Assembly (NCBI GenBank): GCA_002457315.1
Contig: NTKI01000001.1
Span: forward strand, 1 to 64,000
Reading direction: 5' to 3'
Origin: Rhodothermaeota bacterium MED-G19
GTDB taxonomy: Bacteria; Bacteroidota; Bacteroidia; Cytophagales; MED-G16
DNA: 64,000 nucleotides
Shown piece after piece: positions 1 through 9,292 of the stretch (positions within the stretch are counted from its first letter, which is position 1; every line of letters begins with the position of its first letter). The notes below the pieces were generated by a model. The model saw nothing but the letters and a program-made list of their open reading frames with translations. It ran no database searches and was not told the DNA's origin. Both the position numbers and the translations under genes were made by a program.

Positions 1-1
1 T

Positions 2-367
2 AGAAAAGCTGAGACAATGGGTTTTGATAATATTGAAAATGAAGTGATAAGGCTTGCAACTAAAGCAAGAGATGGTAAACTTTCTATTGATGAAATGCAA
101 GGAGGAACTTTTACGATTACTAATGGTGGAATTTTTGGTTCTATGTTATCAACTCCAATAATTAATGCACCACAATCTGCGATTTTAGGTATGCATAATA
201 TTATTAAAAGAGGTATAGTAGTTAATGATGAATTGGTTGTTAGGCCAATGATGTATATTGCTTTATCCTATGATCACAGAATAATTGATGGTAGAGAATC
301 TGTCAGTTTTCTTGTAAGAGTAAAGGAATTATTAGAAGATCCTTCTAGACTTATTTTAGAAATATAA
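2..367 (+). CDS. 2-oxo acid dehydrogenase E2 component, C-terminal part (5' end outside window)
   Basis: This is the end of the catalytic (acyltransferase) domain of a lipoyl-dependent E2 enzyme, most likely dihydrolipoamide succinyltransferase (sucB/odhB) of the 2-oxoglutarate dehydrogenase complex. The frame is open from base 2 and the coding sequence begins before the window. Visible are the E2 core signatures [12 protein letters not shown] and the active-site block [12 protein letters not shown], where the His and Asp form the catalytic HxxxD motif, followed by the usual ending [12 protein letters not shown]. The [12 protein letters not shown] wording fits the 2-oxoglutarate type better than the pyruvate type, but with only about 120 residues the substrate is inferred. 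It ends at a strong hairpin terminator. Confidence 0.9.
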   Translation, partial: RKAETMGFDNIENEVIRLATKARDGKLSIDEMQGGTFTITNGGIFGSMLSTPIINAPQSAILGMHNIIKRGIVVNDELVVRPMMYIALSYDHRIIDGRESVSFLVRVKELLEDPSRLILEI

Positions 368-399
368 AAAAACCTCTCAGTTTGAAGAAAGGTTTTTTT
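366..399. terminator. Bidirectional intrinsic terminator
   Basis: An A-run followed by CCT, a short loop region and AGG followed by a T-run form a 9-bp A/T-rich stem with a T tract on both strands. It lies directly after the E2 stop codon and overlaps the last codons of the leftward small gene, so it can serve both convergent transcripts. Confidence 0.7.
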
Positions 400-637
400 G
401 ATTTATTGATATTTCTTTTTTCCTATTCTTTAAAAAAGATTTGTTTTCTTTAGTTTGATTTTTAAGCTCTTTCCATTGAGATCTTGTGAAAATCGTTTCA
501 GTTCTAATTATAACAAAATCACCCTTTTTTTCAATTTTTTTATTAACCTTGAAAGGTTTTAAACCTTTCTTTTTTTCTTTAGCAAAACTATCTAATGATA
601 TAAAAGAAAATAGTATTAACATTAATATATACTTCAT
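377..637 (-). CDS. Small exported protein of unknown function
   Basis: An 86-residue protein with a clear N-terminal signal peptide (MKYILMLILFSFISLDSFA, cleavage probably after SFA-K). The mature part is very lysine-rich and basic, with one possible strand region (KGDFVIIRTETIFTRSQWKELKNQTKEN). I do not recognise a family. It lies alone between convergent E2 and divergent carB, and has its own promoter-like sequence upstream. Codon use and base composition resemble the neighbours. It could be a small periplasmic or surface protein; the function is unknown. Confidence 0.6.
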   Translation of the reverse strand: MKYILMLILFSFISLDSFAKEKKKGLKPFKVNKKIEKKGDFVIIRTETIFTRSQWKELKNQTKENKSFLKNRKKEISINQKNLSSN

Positions 638-661
638 AATTTTTACTTTATATTAATAATA

Positions 662-689
662 TGTTAATTCAATGTTAAGGAATTGTTAA
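662..689. repeat. Three TGTTAA direct repeats at 11-bp spacing
   Basis: TGTTAA occurs at 662-667, 673-678 and 684-689, exactly 11 bp apart, so all copies lie on one face of the helix. They overlap the predicted -7/-33 region of the leftward small gene and sit about 155 bp upstream of carB. This could be an operator; in AT-rich DNA chance is also possible. Confidence 0.35.
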
Positions 690-700
690 CTAATTTCAAA
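670..700 (-). promoter_or_regulatory. Bacteroidota-type promoter for the leftward small exported protein
   Basis: On the minus strand TTTG (700-697) is followed after 19 nt by TAACATTG (677-670), close to the Bacteroidota consensus TTTG-N19-TAnnTTTG (one mismatch in the -7 box). The expected transcription start is near 663, about 25 nt before the ATG at 637. Confidence 0.4.
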
Positions 701-841
701 GAATTTCATAATATTTCCATAGCGCTCTATTTTATAAATATCAAAAAGATTGTATAAGGTTCTTTTGCAAAAAAGATTTATTTTTTTTTAGAATTTCTAA
801 AAAGTTTAATAATTACATTTTATATTGCAAAATAAATTTCA

Positions 842-3655
842 ATGCCTCGCGACAAGAGCATCAAGTCAATTCTTATCATCGGTTCAGGTCCTATAGTTAT
901 TGGTCAAGCATGTGAATTTGACTATTCAGGATCACAAGCTTCAAGGTCTCTTAGAGAAGAAGGTATAGAGGTAACACTCATCAATTCAAATCCTGCTACA
1001 ATAATGACTGATTCAGTCACTGCAGATAATATATATCTTAAGCCTTTAACTAAAAAATCAATTATTGAGATTTTAGAGAAGCACAACATTGATGCTGTTC
1101 TTCCGACTATGGGTGGTCAGACTGCATTAAATCTAGCTATTGAGTGTGATAAAGCAGCTATATGGGAAAAGTATAATGTCAGAATGATAGGTGTCAATGT
1201 AGATGCTATAAACACAACAGAAGATAGAGAGCTCTTTAGACTTAAGATGAAGGAGCTAGATGTAAATGTTTGTAAAGGAGAGATAGCTAAATCATTTTTA
1301 AGAGGAAAAGAGATAGCTCAGGATATTGGATTCCCTCTTGTCATTAGACCTTCATTTACACTAGGTGGTTCAGGTGGTGGATTTGTGGAAGAAGAAAAAG
1401 ATTTCGATGCTGCATTAAATCATGGTCTAAATAAATCTCCTGTACATGAGGTATTAGTTGAACAAAGTGTTCATGGTTGGAAAGAATATGAATTGGAACT
1501 CCTTAGAGATAATATAGGAAATGTTATAATTATCTGTTCTATAGAAAATTTTGATGCGATGGGGATTCATACTGGAGATTCCATTACTGTGGCTCCAGCA
1601 ATGACTTTACCTGATACTGTGTATCAGGAGATGAGAAACTTAGCTATCAAGATGATGAATGGAATTGGAGATTTTGCTGGGGGATGTAATGTTCAATTTG
1701 CAGTCAATCCTGAGAATGATGATATAATAGGTATTGAAATTAATCCAAGAGTATCTAGATCTTCTGCATTAGCATCAAAAGCAACAGGTTATCCTATTGC
1801 TAAAATTGCTGCTAAACTCGCAATTGGGTATAATTTAGATGAATTAAAAAATCAAATAACTAAAACTACTTCAGCATTTTTTGAACCAGCTTTAGACTAT
1901 GTAATTGTCAAGATTCCAAGATGGAATTTCGATAAATTTAAAGGTTCTGATAGAAGATTAGGACTACAAATGAAGTCTGTAGGTGAAGCAATGGGTATTG
2001 GTAATAATTTTCAAGAAGCCCTTCAGAAGGCATGTCAATCACTTGAGATTAAAAGAAATGGACTTGGTGCTGATGGCAGAGAACTTAAAGATCAAAATAA
2101 ACTTTTAGAAAGTTTAAAAAATCCTAGTTGGAATAGGTTATTTCATATTTATGATTCTCTTAAGTTAGGTCTTCCATTTAATACTATTCAACAAATCACT
2201 AAAATTGATAAGTGGTTTTTAAATCAGATTAATGAATTAGTCCTTATAGAGAGAGAAGCTCAAAATTATAATTTAGAAACCCTTCCTAAAAATACTCTAA
2301 AACTAATGAAGGAAAAAGGTTATGCCGATAGACAAATTGCACATCTTCTTGGTTGTCTTGAAAGTGAAATTTTTAATAAAAGAATTGATTTAAATATCAA
2401 AAGGAATTATAAATTGGTTGATACTTGTGCTGCAGAATTTGAGGCCAAAACTCCTTATTACTATTCAACTTTTGGTGATGAAAATGAATCTAAATCGTCA
2501 GATAAAGAGAAAGTTATTGTAATAGGATCAGGTCCAAATCGAATTGGTCAGGGTATTGAATTTGATTACAGTTGTGTTCACGGTGTTTTAGCTGCTAAGG
2601 AGTGTGGATACGAAACAATAATGATTAATTGTAATCCAGAAACTGTCTCAACAGATTTTGATGTCGCTGATAAATTATATTTTGAACCTGTTTTTTGGGA
2701 GCATTTATATGAAATAATTTTACATGAGAAACCTATAGGGGTAATTGTCCAGCTAGGTGGACAAACCGCCTTAAAACTTTCTGAAAAATTAAATAAATAT
2801 GGCATAAAAATTCTAGGTACTTCATATGATGCTCTAGACTTAGCTGAGGATAGAGGAAGATTTTCAGATCTTTTAAAAAAGAATAAAATCCCATACCCAG
2901 AGTATGGAACTATTGATTCAGCTACTGATGCAATAGAATTATCTAAAAAAATAGGGTTTCCTTTATTAGTAAGACCATCTTATGTCCTGGGAGGACAATC
3001 AATGAAAATAGTCATAAACGAAAAAGAATTAGAAGAACATGTTGTAGATCTTATTAAGGATAAACCTGATGGTAAAATTCTTTTAGATCATTTTCTAGAA
3101 GGAGCAATAGAGGCAGAAGCTGATGCAATTTGTGATGGTGAAAATGTATATATCATTGGAATTATGGAACATGTGGAACCAGCAGGTATTCATTCAGGAG
3201 ATTCAAATGCTGTTTTACCTCCTTATAGTTTAGGTGATTTTGTTATAAATCAAATAAAAAAATATACTCATAAAATTGCTTTGGAATTACAAACAGTTGG
3301 ACTCATTAATATTCAGTTTGCTATAAAAGATGATAAAGTCTATATAATAGAAGCAAACCCAAGAGCTTCACGCACAGTTCCTTTTATATCTAAAGCATAT
3401 AGGGAGCCATATGTTAATTATGCTGTCAAAGTTCTGCTAGGAAATAAAAAAGTAACTGACTTTAAAATGAAACCTTACAAAAATGGATATTCAATAAAAG
3501 AGCCAGTTTTTTCTTTTGATAAGTTTCCTAATGTTAATAAGGAGTTAGGACCTGAAATGAAATCTACAGGTGAATCTATATATTTTATTGATGACTTGAT
3601 GGACGATTATTTTTTAGATATTTACTCTAAAAGAAATTTATATCTTAGTAAATAA
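842..3655 (+). CDS. carB: Carbamoyl-phosphate synthase large subunit, short form
   Basis: Makes carbamoyl phosphate from glutamine-derived ammonia, bicarbonate and 2 ATP, feeding pyrimidine and arginine synthesis. At 937 residues it contains both halves of CarB: each starts with the pre-ATP-grasp signature (IIGSGPIVIGQACEFDYSG near residue 11; VIGSGPNRIGQGIEFDYSC near 560) and carries an ATP-grasp core (RPSFTLGGSGGG near 169; RPSYVLGGQSM near 710). It ends just after the second ATP-grasp domain, so the roughly 130-residue C-terminal MGS-like domain that binds UMP and ornithine in E. coli CarB (1073 aa) is missing. Flavobacterial CarB proteins are commonly this short. The carA partner is not in the window. 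Confidence 0.96.
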   Translation: MPRDKSIKSILIIGSGPIVIGQACEFDYSGSQASRSLREEGIEVTLINSNPATIMTDSVTADNIYLKPLTKKSIIEILEKHNIDAVLPTMGGQTALNLAIECDKAAIWEKYNVRMIGVNVDAINTTEDRELFRLKMKELDVNVCKGEIAKSFLRGKEIAQDIGFPLVIRPSFTLGGSGGGFVEEEKDFDAALNHGLNKSPVHEVLVEQSVHGWKEYELELLRDNIGNVIIICSIENFDAMGIHTGDSITVAPAMTLPDTVYQEMRNLAIKMMNGIGDFAGGCNVQFAVNPENDDIIGIEINPRVSRSSALASKATGYPIAKIAAKLAIGYNLDELKNQITKTTSAFFEPALDYVIVKIPRWNFDKFKGSDRRLGLQMKSVGEAMGIGNNFQEALQKACQSLEIKRNGLGADGRELKDQNKLLESLKNPSWNRLFHIYDSLKLGLPFNTIQQITKIDKWFLNQINELVLIEREAQNYNLETLPKNTLKLMKEKGYADRQIAHLLGCLESEIFNKRIDLNIKRNYKLVDTCAAEFEAKTPYYYSTFGDENESKSSDKEKVIVIGSGPNRIGQGIEFDYSCVHGVLAAKECGYETIMINCNPETVSTDFDVADKLYFEPVFWEHLYEIILHEKPIGVIVQLGGQTALKLSEKLNKYGIKILGTSYDALDLAEDRGRFSDLLKKNKIPYPEYGTIDSATDAIELSKKIGFPLLVRPSYVLGGQSMKIVINEKELEEHVVDLIKDKPDGKILLDHFLEGAIEAEADAICDGENVYIIGIMEHVEPAGIHSGDSNAVLPPYSLGDFVINQIKKYTHKIALELQTVGLINIQFAIKDDKVYIIEANPRASRTVPFISKAYREPYVNYAVKVLLGNKKVTDFKMKPYKNGYSIKEPVFSFDKFPNVNKELGPEMKSTGESIYFIDDLMDDYFLDIYSKRNLYLSK

Positions 3656-3834
3656 TGTTTAAGTTTTTTCTGATAATTTTTATAATAATTTATGTTATTT
3701 ACAAGATTTCAACCTTTCTTATTAAAACTTTTATAGGGCAGTCAGTTAAAAACTTTAAAAAGAACAGCAAATCAAAAAACAAAGGAATTTTAGACGAGGA
3801 GGGTGATTTTATAGATTATGAAGAAGTTGATTAA
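3655..3834 (+). CDS. Short single-span membrane protein, DUF4834-like
   Basis: A 59-codon frame whose ATG overlaps the carB stop (TAATG), suggesting translational coupling. The protein has one N-terminal membrane segment (MFKFFLIIFIIIYVIYKI), a basic middle (KNFKKNSKSKNK) and an acidic tail ending GDFIDYEEVD. That layout, with an N-terminal span and a tail close to GEYVDYEE, is what I remember of the Bacteroidota DUF4834 family of short proteins, so the family name is an inference. It lies 17 bp before accD and is probably co-transcribed. No function is known. Confidence 0.65.
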   Translation: MFKFFLIIFIIIYVIYKISTFLIKTFIGQSVKNFKKNSKSKNKGILDEEGDFIDYEEVD

Positions 3835-3851
3835 ATACCTAACTTTACATC

Positions 3852-4694
3852 ATGAATTGGTTTAATAGGAAACAAAAAAATATAAACACTCCTACGTCTC
3901 AAAAGAAAGAATTACCTGATGGAATGTGGTATAAAACTCCTGGCGGTTCAGTAGTTCATATAAGAGAACTTAAAAACAATTCATATGTTTGTCCTGAAGA
4001 TGATTACCATGTTAGGGTTGGCTCTAAAGAATATTTTGAAATACTTTTTGATAATAAATCTTTTAAAGAATTAGATAGAGACCTTACATCCTCAGATCCT
4101 CTCGGTTTTGTTGACACAAAGACATATAAAGATAGAGTTAAAAAATCAGTAAAATCAACAGGATTAAATGATGCAATTAGAACAGCTTACGGAAAACTTG
4201 ATGGTCATAAAATTGTTATATCATGTATGGACTTTTCATTTATTGGAGGTTCAATGGGTTCTGTAGTCGGAGAAAAAATTTCTAGAGCAATTGATCATTC
4301 TTTAAAAAATAAAATTCCTTTAATGATTATATCTAAATCTGGAGGTGCTAGAATGATGGAATCAACATATTCACTTATGCAGATGGCAAAAACTTCTGCT
4401 AAGTTATCTTTATTATCTAAAAAGAAGATACCCTATATATCATTGATGACTGATCCAACTACAGGTGGCGTCTCTGCTTCTTTTGCTATGTTAGGTGATT
4501 TTAATATTGCTGAGCCTGGTGCATTAATAGGATTTGCTGGACCAAGGGTTATTAAAGAAACAATTGGATCAAACCTTCCAAAAGGTTTTCAAAGATCAGA
4601 GTTTTTAGTTGACCATGGTTTTTTAGATTTTATTGTTGACAGAAGAGATTTAAAGATTAAAATTTCTAAACTATTAAACCTTCTAAAAAACTAA
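3852..4694 (+). CDS. accD: Acetyl-CoA carboxylase carboxyltransferase subunit beta, without zinc finger
   Basis: Beta half of the carboxyltransferase that transfers CO2 from carboxybiotin to acetyl-CoA to give malonyl-CoA for fatty acid synthesis. The 280 residues show the crotonase-like core with [11 protein letters not shown] near residue 162 and [14 protein letters not shown] near 224. The N-terminal four-cysteine zinc ribbon of E. coli AccD is degenerate: in the aligned stretch, residues 25-55, only Cys47 remains ([11 protein letters not shown]). I recall the same loss from other flavobacterial AccD proteins. accA is not nearby. Confidence 0.95.
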   Translation: MNWFNRKQKNINTPTSQKKELPDGMWYKTPGGSVVHIRELKNNSYVCPEDDYHVRVGSKEYFEILFDNKSFKELDRDLTSSDPLGFVDTKTYKDRVKKSVKSTGLNDAIRTAYGKLDGHKIVISCMDFSFIGGSMGSVVGEKISRAIDHSLKNKIPLMIISKSGGARMMESTYSLMQMAKTSAKLSLLSKKKIPYISLMTDPTTGGVSASFAMLGDFNIAEPGALIGFAGPRVIKETIGSNLPKGFQRSEFLVDHGFLDFIVDRRDLKIKISKLLNLLKN

Positions 4695-4737
4695 ATTTTA
4701 TTTTAAAAAAATTATATATATCAAATTTTTTCTGAAT

Positions 4738-4745
4738 TATATTTG
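4738..4745 (+). promoter_or_regulatory. -7 box for nqrF
   Basis: TATATTTG is an exact match to the Bacteroidota -7 consensus TAnnTTTG, 21 nt before the nqrF start. No good -33 TTG is seen at the usual distance. It gives nqrF its own transcript, separate from accD. Confidence 0.45.
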
Positions 4746-4766
4746 TCAAAATTTTAAGGAATTTAA

Positions 4767-6068
4767 GTGTCTTTAACAATTGCAACATCTGTAGTAGCCT
4801 TTTCAATAGTAATACTATTGCTAGTTTTTATATTATTATTTGCTCAATCAAAATTGGTACAATCTGGAGATGTAAATATTGTGATTAATGGTGACACTGA
4901 TAATCCAATTATCACATCAGCAGGCTCTACTTTACTAACAACATTATCAACTCAAAAAATGTTTTTACCATCTGCTTGTGGTGGAGGTGGTACTTGTGCA
5001 ATGTGTAAATGTACAGTCACAGAAGGTGGAGGAGATGTGCTTCCTACAGAAGTTGGTCATTTGTCTAGATCGGAAAAGGCTAGCAATGTAAGACTGTCAT
5101 GTCAGGTAAAAGTAAAGCAAGACATGAATATCGAAATACCTGAAGAGATTTTTGGTATTAAAAAGTGGGAGTGTGAAGTTGTATCGAACTATAATGTTTC
5201 AACTTTTATTAAAGAATTTGTTGTAAAGTTACCACCAGGAGAAACTCTAAATTTTGAATCTGGAGGTTACATCCAAATTGATGTTCCAGAGACAGAAATT
5301 GATTTTAAAGGTATGGAGATTACTCCTCACCCTGAATTAGGACATAGTAAAGATGTTTTCAAAGGTGATTGGGATAAGTTTAATCTTTGGCCATTAAAAA
5401 TGAAAAATGATGAGCCTATATTTAGAGCATACTCCATGGCTAATCATCCTGCAGAAGGAAATATTATAATGTTAAATATTAGAATAGCTACTCCTCCATG
5501 GGATAGAGTAAATAATAAGTGGATGGATATAAATCCTGGGATATGTTCATCATATGTTTTCTCAAGAAAACCAGGAGATAAAATATTTATTTCAGGACCA
5601 TATGGTGAGTTTCATATAAATGAGACTCCAAGAGAGATGATATATATTGGAGGTGGAGCTGGTATGGCACCACTTAGATCTCATATATTCCACTTATTTC
5701 ATACTCAGAAGACAAAGAGAAAAGTATCTTACTGGTATGGTGGAAGATCTAAGAAGGAATTATTTTATATGGATCATTTTAGCAAAATTGAAAAAGAATT
5801 TAAAAATTTTAATTTTTTTGTTGGCCTTTCAGAGCCATTACCTGAAGACAATTGGTCTATAAAAAAGAAACTAGAAGATAAGAAAGATGGTTACGTTGGA
5901 TTCATTCATCAAGTATTATATGATAATTATTTAAGTAACCATTCGGAACCCGAAGATGTTGAGTATTACCTTTGTGGACCACCTTTAATGAATCAGGCAG
6001 TGTTACAAATGCTAGAGGATATGGGTGTCCCAGACGAAAATATCAGATTTGACGATTTTGGAGGTTAG
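4767..6068 (+). CDS. nqrF: Na+-translocating NADH:quinone reductase subunit F
   Basis: Electron-input subunit of the Na+-pumping NADH dehydrogenase; it takes hydride from NADH to FAD and passes electrons through a 2Fe-2S centre. The 433 residues show an N-terminal membrane anchor (about residues 5-28), a ferredoxin domain with Cys71, Cys77, Cys80 and Cys112 as cluster ligands, the FAD motif RAYSMAN, the NADH motif [12 protein letters not shown] and the C-terminal YLCGPP. The start is GTG with a clear AAGGA ribosome-binding site 6 nt upstream, unusual in this window. The other five nqr genes are not adjacent; on the left are accD and a small gene. It overlaps the convergent dipeptidase gene by 26 bp. 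Confidence 0.95.
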   Translation: MSLTIATSVVAFSIVILLLVFILLFAQSKLVQSGDVNIVINGDTDNPIITSAGSTLLTTLSTQKMFLPSACGGGGTCAMCKCTVTEGGGDVLPTEVGHLSRSEKASNVRLSCQVKVKQDMNIEIPEEIFGIKKWECEVVSNYNVSTFIKEFVVKLPPGETLNFESGGYIQIDVPETEIDFKGMEITPHPELGHSKDVFKGDWDKFNLWPLKMKNDEPIFRAYSMANHPAEGNIIMLNIRIATPPWDRVNNKWMDINPGICSSYVFSRKPGDKIFISGPYGEFHINETPREMIYIGGGAGMAPLRSHIFHLFHTQKTKRKVSYWYGGRSKKELFYMDHFSKIEKEFKNFNFFVGLSEPLPEDNWSIKKKLEDKKDGYVGFIHQVLYDNYLSNHSEPEDVEYYLCGPPLMNQAVLQMLEDMGVPDENIRFDDFGG

Positions 6069-7224
6069 TTTCCCAGACTCTAAAAAAGTTTTTATAACAT
6101 ATCTTCTCTATACTCTCTTTAGAATACCCTCTTTTCAATAGTCCTTCTATTAAGTTTGGATAGTCTGAAGCATTTTTTAGCCCCCTAGGGAGAGAATTCC
6201 CAAGACCATCAAAATCAGAACCAAATCCTATGTGATTATCCCCAACTAAGTTATTGATATGATCAATAGCATCAAGTACATCATCTATATCTGCGAATGG
6301 GTTTTTGTCTTTTATAAGTAATTCTCTGTACTCTAAAACTTTAGAGTTAGATATTTCATATTTGTTTTTTAATCTCCAATTTTCTACTTCTGTATCGATT
6401 TCATTATATAATTTATTAGAATTATTATTTACAAATGATGATCCAAAATTCACTAATATGACTCCGTTATTTTCAGATATTAATTTTATCATCTCATCAC
6501 TTACATTTCTTTCAAAACCTGGCGTTAAAAATCTTGGTGAAGAGTGAGATGCAATTACTGGCTTTGATGTAATTTTCATAATATCAAAAAATGCATCATC
6601 AGAAACATGAGAGACATCAATCATCATTCCAATATTGTTCATCTCATAAATAATTTTTTTGCCAAATTCACTTAACCCTCCCCACTTTCTTTCTTCATCA
6701 TAAGACGAGTCACATATTTGATTGTTTTTTGCGTGTGTTAAAGTTATATATCTGATCCCTTTGTCAAAAAATACCTTTACATTTTTAATTTCTTCTCCTA
6801 TTGCCGACCCATTTTCCATACCCATTGGTAAAGATATTTTTTGGTTTTTAAAATTATCTATTACATCCTGGGGTGAAGAAGCATATTCAAAATCTTCATT
6901 AGATTCAATTATATTTTTAACTAATTCAATTAATGAATTAGCAAGTTTAAACGCTTCGTTTTCTGATTTATCAGATGGAATATAAATAGACATGAATGGA
7001 GAATCTAATCCTCCACTCTTTGCCTTAGGAATATCAAAGTCTCCACTAGAGTTTACTGCTAAATTAATATTCTTTTCATTAATTAGACCCTCTTTATGTA
7101 ATCTATAGGGAAGGTCTATATGGCCATCTGCAATAATAATTTCTTTAGATAATTTTTGAGCTTGATCTTTCATTTTATCGATACAAGATGTTAACAATAT
7201 TATTAAGATTATTATTTTTTTCAT
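6043..7224 (-). CDS. Membrane dipeptidase (peptidase M19) lipoprotein
   Basis: A zinc dipeptidase of the renal dipeptidase/M19 family, 393 residues. It has a lipoprotein signal with lipobox LTSC (Cys14), so it should be membrane-anchored. Metal-site motifs are present: ADGHIDLPYR (His35, Asp37), PMGMENGSAIG, DVSHVSDDAFFD, IASHSSPRF and the C-terminal IGFGSDFDG. Its ATG overlaps the stop of the upstream SDR gene (ATGA), so the two form an operon transcribed away from kynU. M19 peptidases are recurrent neighbours of kynurenine-pathway genes in Bacteroidota (from memory), so the substrate may not be an ordinary dipeptide. Confidence 0.9.
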   Translation of the reverse strand: MKKIIILIILLTSCIDKMKDQAQKLSKEIIIADGHIDLPYRLHKEGLINEKNINLAVNSSGDFDIPKAKSGGLDSPFMSIYIPSDKSENEAFKLANSLIELVKNIIESNEDFEYASSPQDVIDNFKNQKISLPMGMENGSAIGEEIKNVKVFFDKGIRYITLTHAKNNQICDSSYDEERKWGGLSEFGKKIIYEMNNIGMMIDVSHVSDDAFFDIMKITSKPVIASHSSPRFLTPGFERNVSDEMIKLISENNGVILVNFGSSFVNNNSNKLYNEIDTEVENWRLKNKYEISNSKVLEYRELLIKDKNPFADIDDVLDAIDHINNLVGDNHIGFGSDFDGLGNSLPRGLKNASDYPNLIEGLLKRGYSKESIEKICYKNFFRVWETNLQNRQI

Positions 7225-8009
7225 AAGCTTTTTGTAAAACCTCCATCGACAGGTAAATTAATTCCATTTATGTAGGCTGCATCCTTGCTACATAAGAATG
7301 AAACAGAACTAGCTATCTCCTTTGGCAGACCAAAACGATTCATAGGAATTTTTGACTTAAATTCTTTTTCAATTTCTTTTACTGATTTATTCTTTGAATT
7401 TGCATTTTGTTCAATTAGGCTTTTAAGTCTTTCAGTCATAGTAAATCCAGGTAATACATTATTTACAGTAATACCATCTTTTGCCACCTCATTAGATAAT
7501 GTTTTTGCCCAACTTGCCATTGCCCACCTTACTGTATTTGATACACCTAAATTATCTATAGGGGATTTTACAGAGATAGATATAATATTAATTATTCTGC
7601 CAAATTTTTCCTTCTTCATGATAGGCAGTAATGCTTGAGTAAGAAAATGACTACAATATAAATGCATTGACATATACTTTTTAAAATCTGAATTTCGAGC
7701 TTCTGCTATTGCTCCTGGAAGAGGTCCTCCAGTGTTATTAACTAGAATAGTTGGTTTATGATTTTTGTTTAGATAATTATTAAACTTTTCTTCGAGGTCC
7801 TCTAAATTATTAAAGTCTGAAACAATATAATCATGTTTTTGATCATTGCTTATAGTTAACTGCTTCAGGGTCTTTTTCAATTTATCTTCATCTCTTGATA
7901 ATAATGTTATAGATGCCCCTTGATTAGCTAGATTTAAGGCTATTGCTTTTCCAATCCCTTGCGTACTTCCACATACTACTGCTCTTTTACCTTTTAATGA
8001 AAGATTCAT
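7221..8009 (-). CDS. Short-chain dehydrogenase/reductase-like protein lacking the usual catalytic Tyr-Lys
   Basis: A 262-residue Rossmann protein of the SDR superfamily, annotated in relatives as a 3-oxoacyl-ACP reductase-like oxidoreductase. The cofactor loop is VCGSTQGIGKA (residues 12-22) and the N-N-A-G motif reads VNNTGG. Where classical SDRs have YxxxK, this sequence has SNTVR followed by WAMASWAKTLS, so both Tyr and Lys are replaced (Ser and Arg). This matches the BKR-like subgroup known for an imperfect catalytic tetrad. It is translationally coupled to the dipeptidase gene and diverges from kynU, with only 32 bp between starts. The substrate is unknown. Confidence 0.85.
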   Translation of the reverse strand: MNLSLKGKRAVVCGSTQGIGKAIALNLANQGASITLLSRDEDKLKKTLKQLTISNDQKHDYIVSDFNNLEDLEEKFNNYLNKNHKPTILVNNTGGPLPGAIAEARNSDFKKYMSMHLYCSHFLTQALLPIMKKEKFGRIINIISISVKSPIDNLGVSNTVRWAMASWAKTLSNEVAKDGITVNNVLPGFTMTERLKSLIEQNANSKNKSVKEIEKEFKSKIPMNRFGLPKEIASSVSFLCSKDAAYINGINLPVDGGFTKSL

Positions 8010-8041
8010 GTTTTCTTTTCTTTATTAATTATATTCAATAT

Positions 8042-9292
8042 ATGAAAAAAGAAGATGCTTTAAAAATGGATTCCATTGATCCAATTTCTGAGTTCAAAAA
8101 TGAATTTAAGTATGGGAATAAATCACCGAAAGATAAAATATATTTTTGTGGTAACTCATTAGGGCTTCAACATAATTCTGTAAAAGAAAAAATAAATTCA
8201 CATCTTTATCAATGGGAAACTAATGCTGTGGAATCTCATTTTTCAGGATCTTACCCATGGGTTGAAATACAAAATAAAATAAAATTTATTCTTAAAGATT
8301 TTCTTGGCTGCTCTGAATCAGAAATAGCGATAATGAATGCCTTATCTGTAAACCTTCATTTATTATTGATTTCATTTTACAGACCAAATAAAAAAAAATA
8401 TAAAATAATTATGGAAGAGAATGCCTTTTCTTCTGACAGATATGTAGTTAATTCTCAACTAAAATTACATGGTCATAATGAATCAGATCTTATCTTATTA
8501 AAAAGTAAAGACAATACTATAAGTGAGGAATATATTATTGAAACAATAGAAAGAAACAAGGATGAAGTCTGCATGGTATTACTACCAGGTATTCAATATT
8601 ATACAGGACAATATTTTGACCTTCAACCAATATCAAAAAAATGTAAAGAACATAATGTAACTTTTGGTGTTGATTTTGCCCACGCTATAGGAAATGTGAA
8701 AATTAACCTCAAAGAAATTGATATAGATTTTGCTACATGGTGTAGTTATAAATATTTGAATTCTGGTCCTGGTGGGATTTCAGGTATTTACATTAACTCT
8801 CGTAACCTTAAAAATAATGTTTTCAGATTAGAGGGGTGGTGGGGAAATAAATTATCAACAAGGTTTGAAATGAAAAAACAATGTGATCTAGATAAGACTA
8901 CTGAAGGATGGCAGATTAGTAATCCTCCAATTATTTTACTTGATATTCATTTAGCTTCAATTGAAATTTTTAAAAAAATAGGTCTAGATAGTTTGTTCAT
9001 AAAATCAAAATCTTTAACCAAATTTTTATACAAAGGTTTGACTGATATTTCAAACTATCAAGATTATTTTAAGATTTTAACTCCTAAGAATCCAGAGAGA
9101 AGAGGAGCCCAACTTTCTTTGTACTTTTTAGAAAAATCAGAGATGATTTTTGAAAAACTAAACAATAGATTTGTAATAGATTATAGGAAACCAAATGTAT
9201 TAAGAATAGCCCCGGTACCTCTTTACAATTCTTACGAGGAAGTATATGAATTTGTGAAGGAATTAGAGAAAATTCTAAATGATATTAAATAA
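8042..9292 (+). CDS. kynU: Kynureninase
   Basis: PLP enzyme that cleaves kynurenine or 3-hydroxykynurenine to anthranilate or 3-hydroxyanthranilate plus alanine. The 416 residues contain IYFCGNSLGLQ at the N terminus, the PLP aspartate block FGVDFAHAIGNV, the Schiff-base lysine in WCSYKYLNSGPGG (Lys237) and the downstream GWWG and GWQISNPPI motifs. I start it at 8042 (MKKEDALKMDS) because the longer open frame runs 33 residues back into the opposite-strand SDR gene and adds only a hydrophobic stretch. The end overlaps convergent dxs by 8 bp. No other kynurenine-pathway enzyme is in the window. Confidence 0.95.
   Translation: MKKEDALKMDSIDPISEFKNEFKYGNKSPKDKIYFCGNSLGLQHNSVKEKINSHLYQWETNAVESHFSGSYPWVEIQNKIKFILKDFLGCSESEIAIMNALSVNLHLLLISFYRPNKKKYKIIMEENAFSSDRYVVNSQLKLHGHNESDLILLKSKDNTISEEYIIETIERNKDEVCMVLLPGIQYYTGQYFDLQPISKKCKEHNVTFGVDFAHAIGNVKINLKEIDIDFATWCSYKYLNSGPGGISGIYINSRNLKNNVFRLEGWWGNKLSTRFEMKKQCDLDKTTEGWQISNPPIILLDIHLASIEIFKKIGLDSLFIKSKSLTKFLYKGLTDISNYQDYFKILTPKNPERRGAQLSLYFLEKSEMIFEKLNNRFVIDYRKPNVLRIAPVPLYNSYEEVYEFVKELEKILNDIK

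Noticed and set aside
638-841. Riboswitch or attenuator upstream of carB
   Set aside because: No stable hairpin, T tract or recognisable aptamer could be seen; only the TGTTAA repeats and promoter-like boxes.
7943-8041. 33-residue N-terminal extension of kynureninase
   Set aside because: It lies within the start of the opposite-strand SDR gene and has no similarity to kynureninase; the ATG at 8042 gives the usual N terminus.
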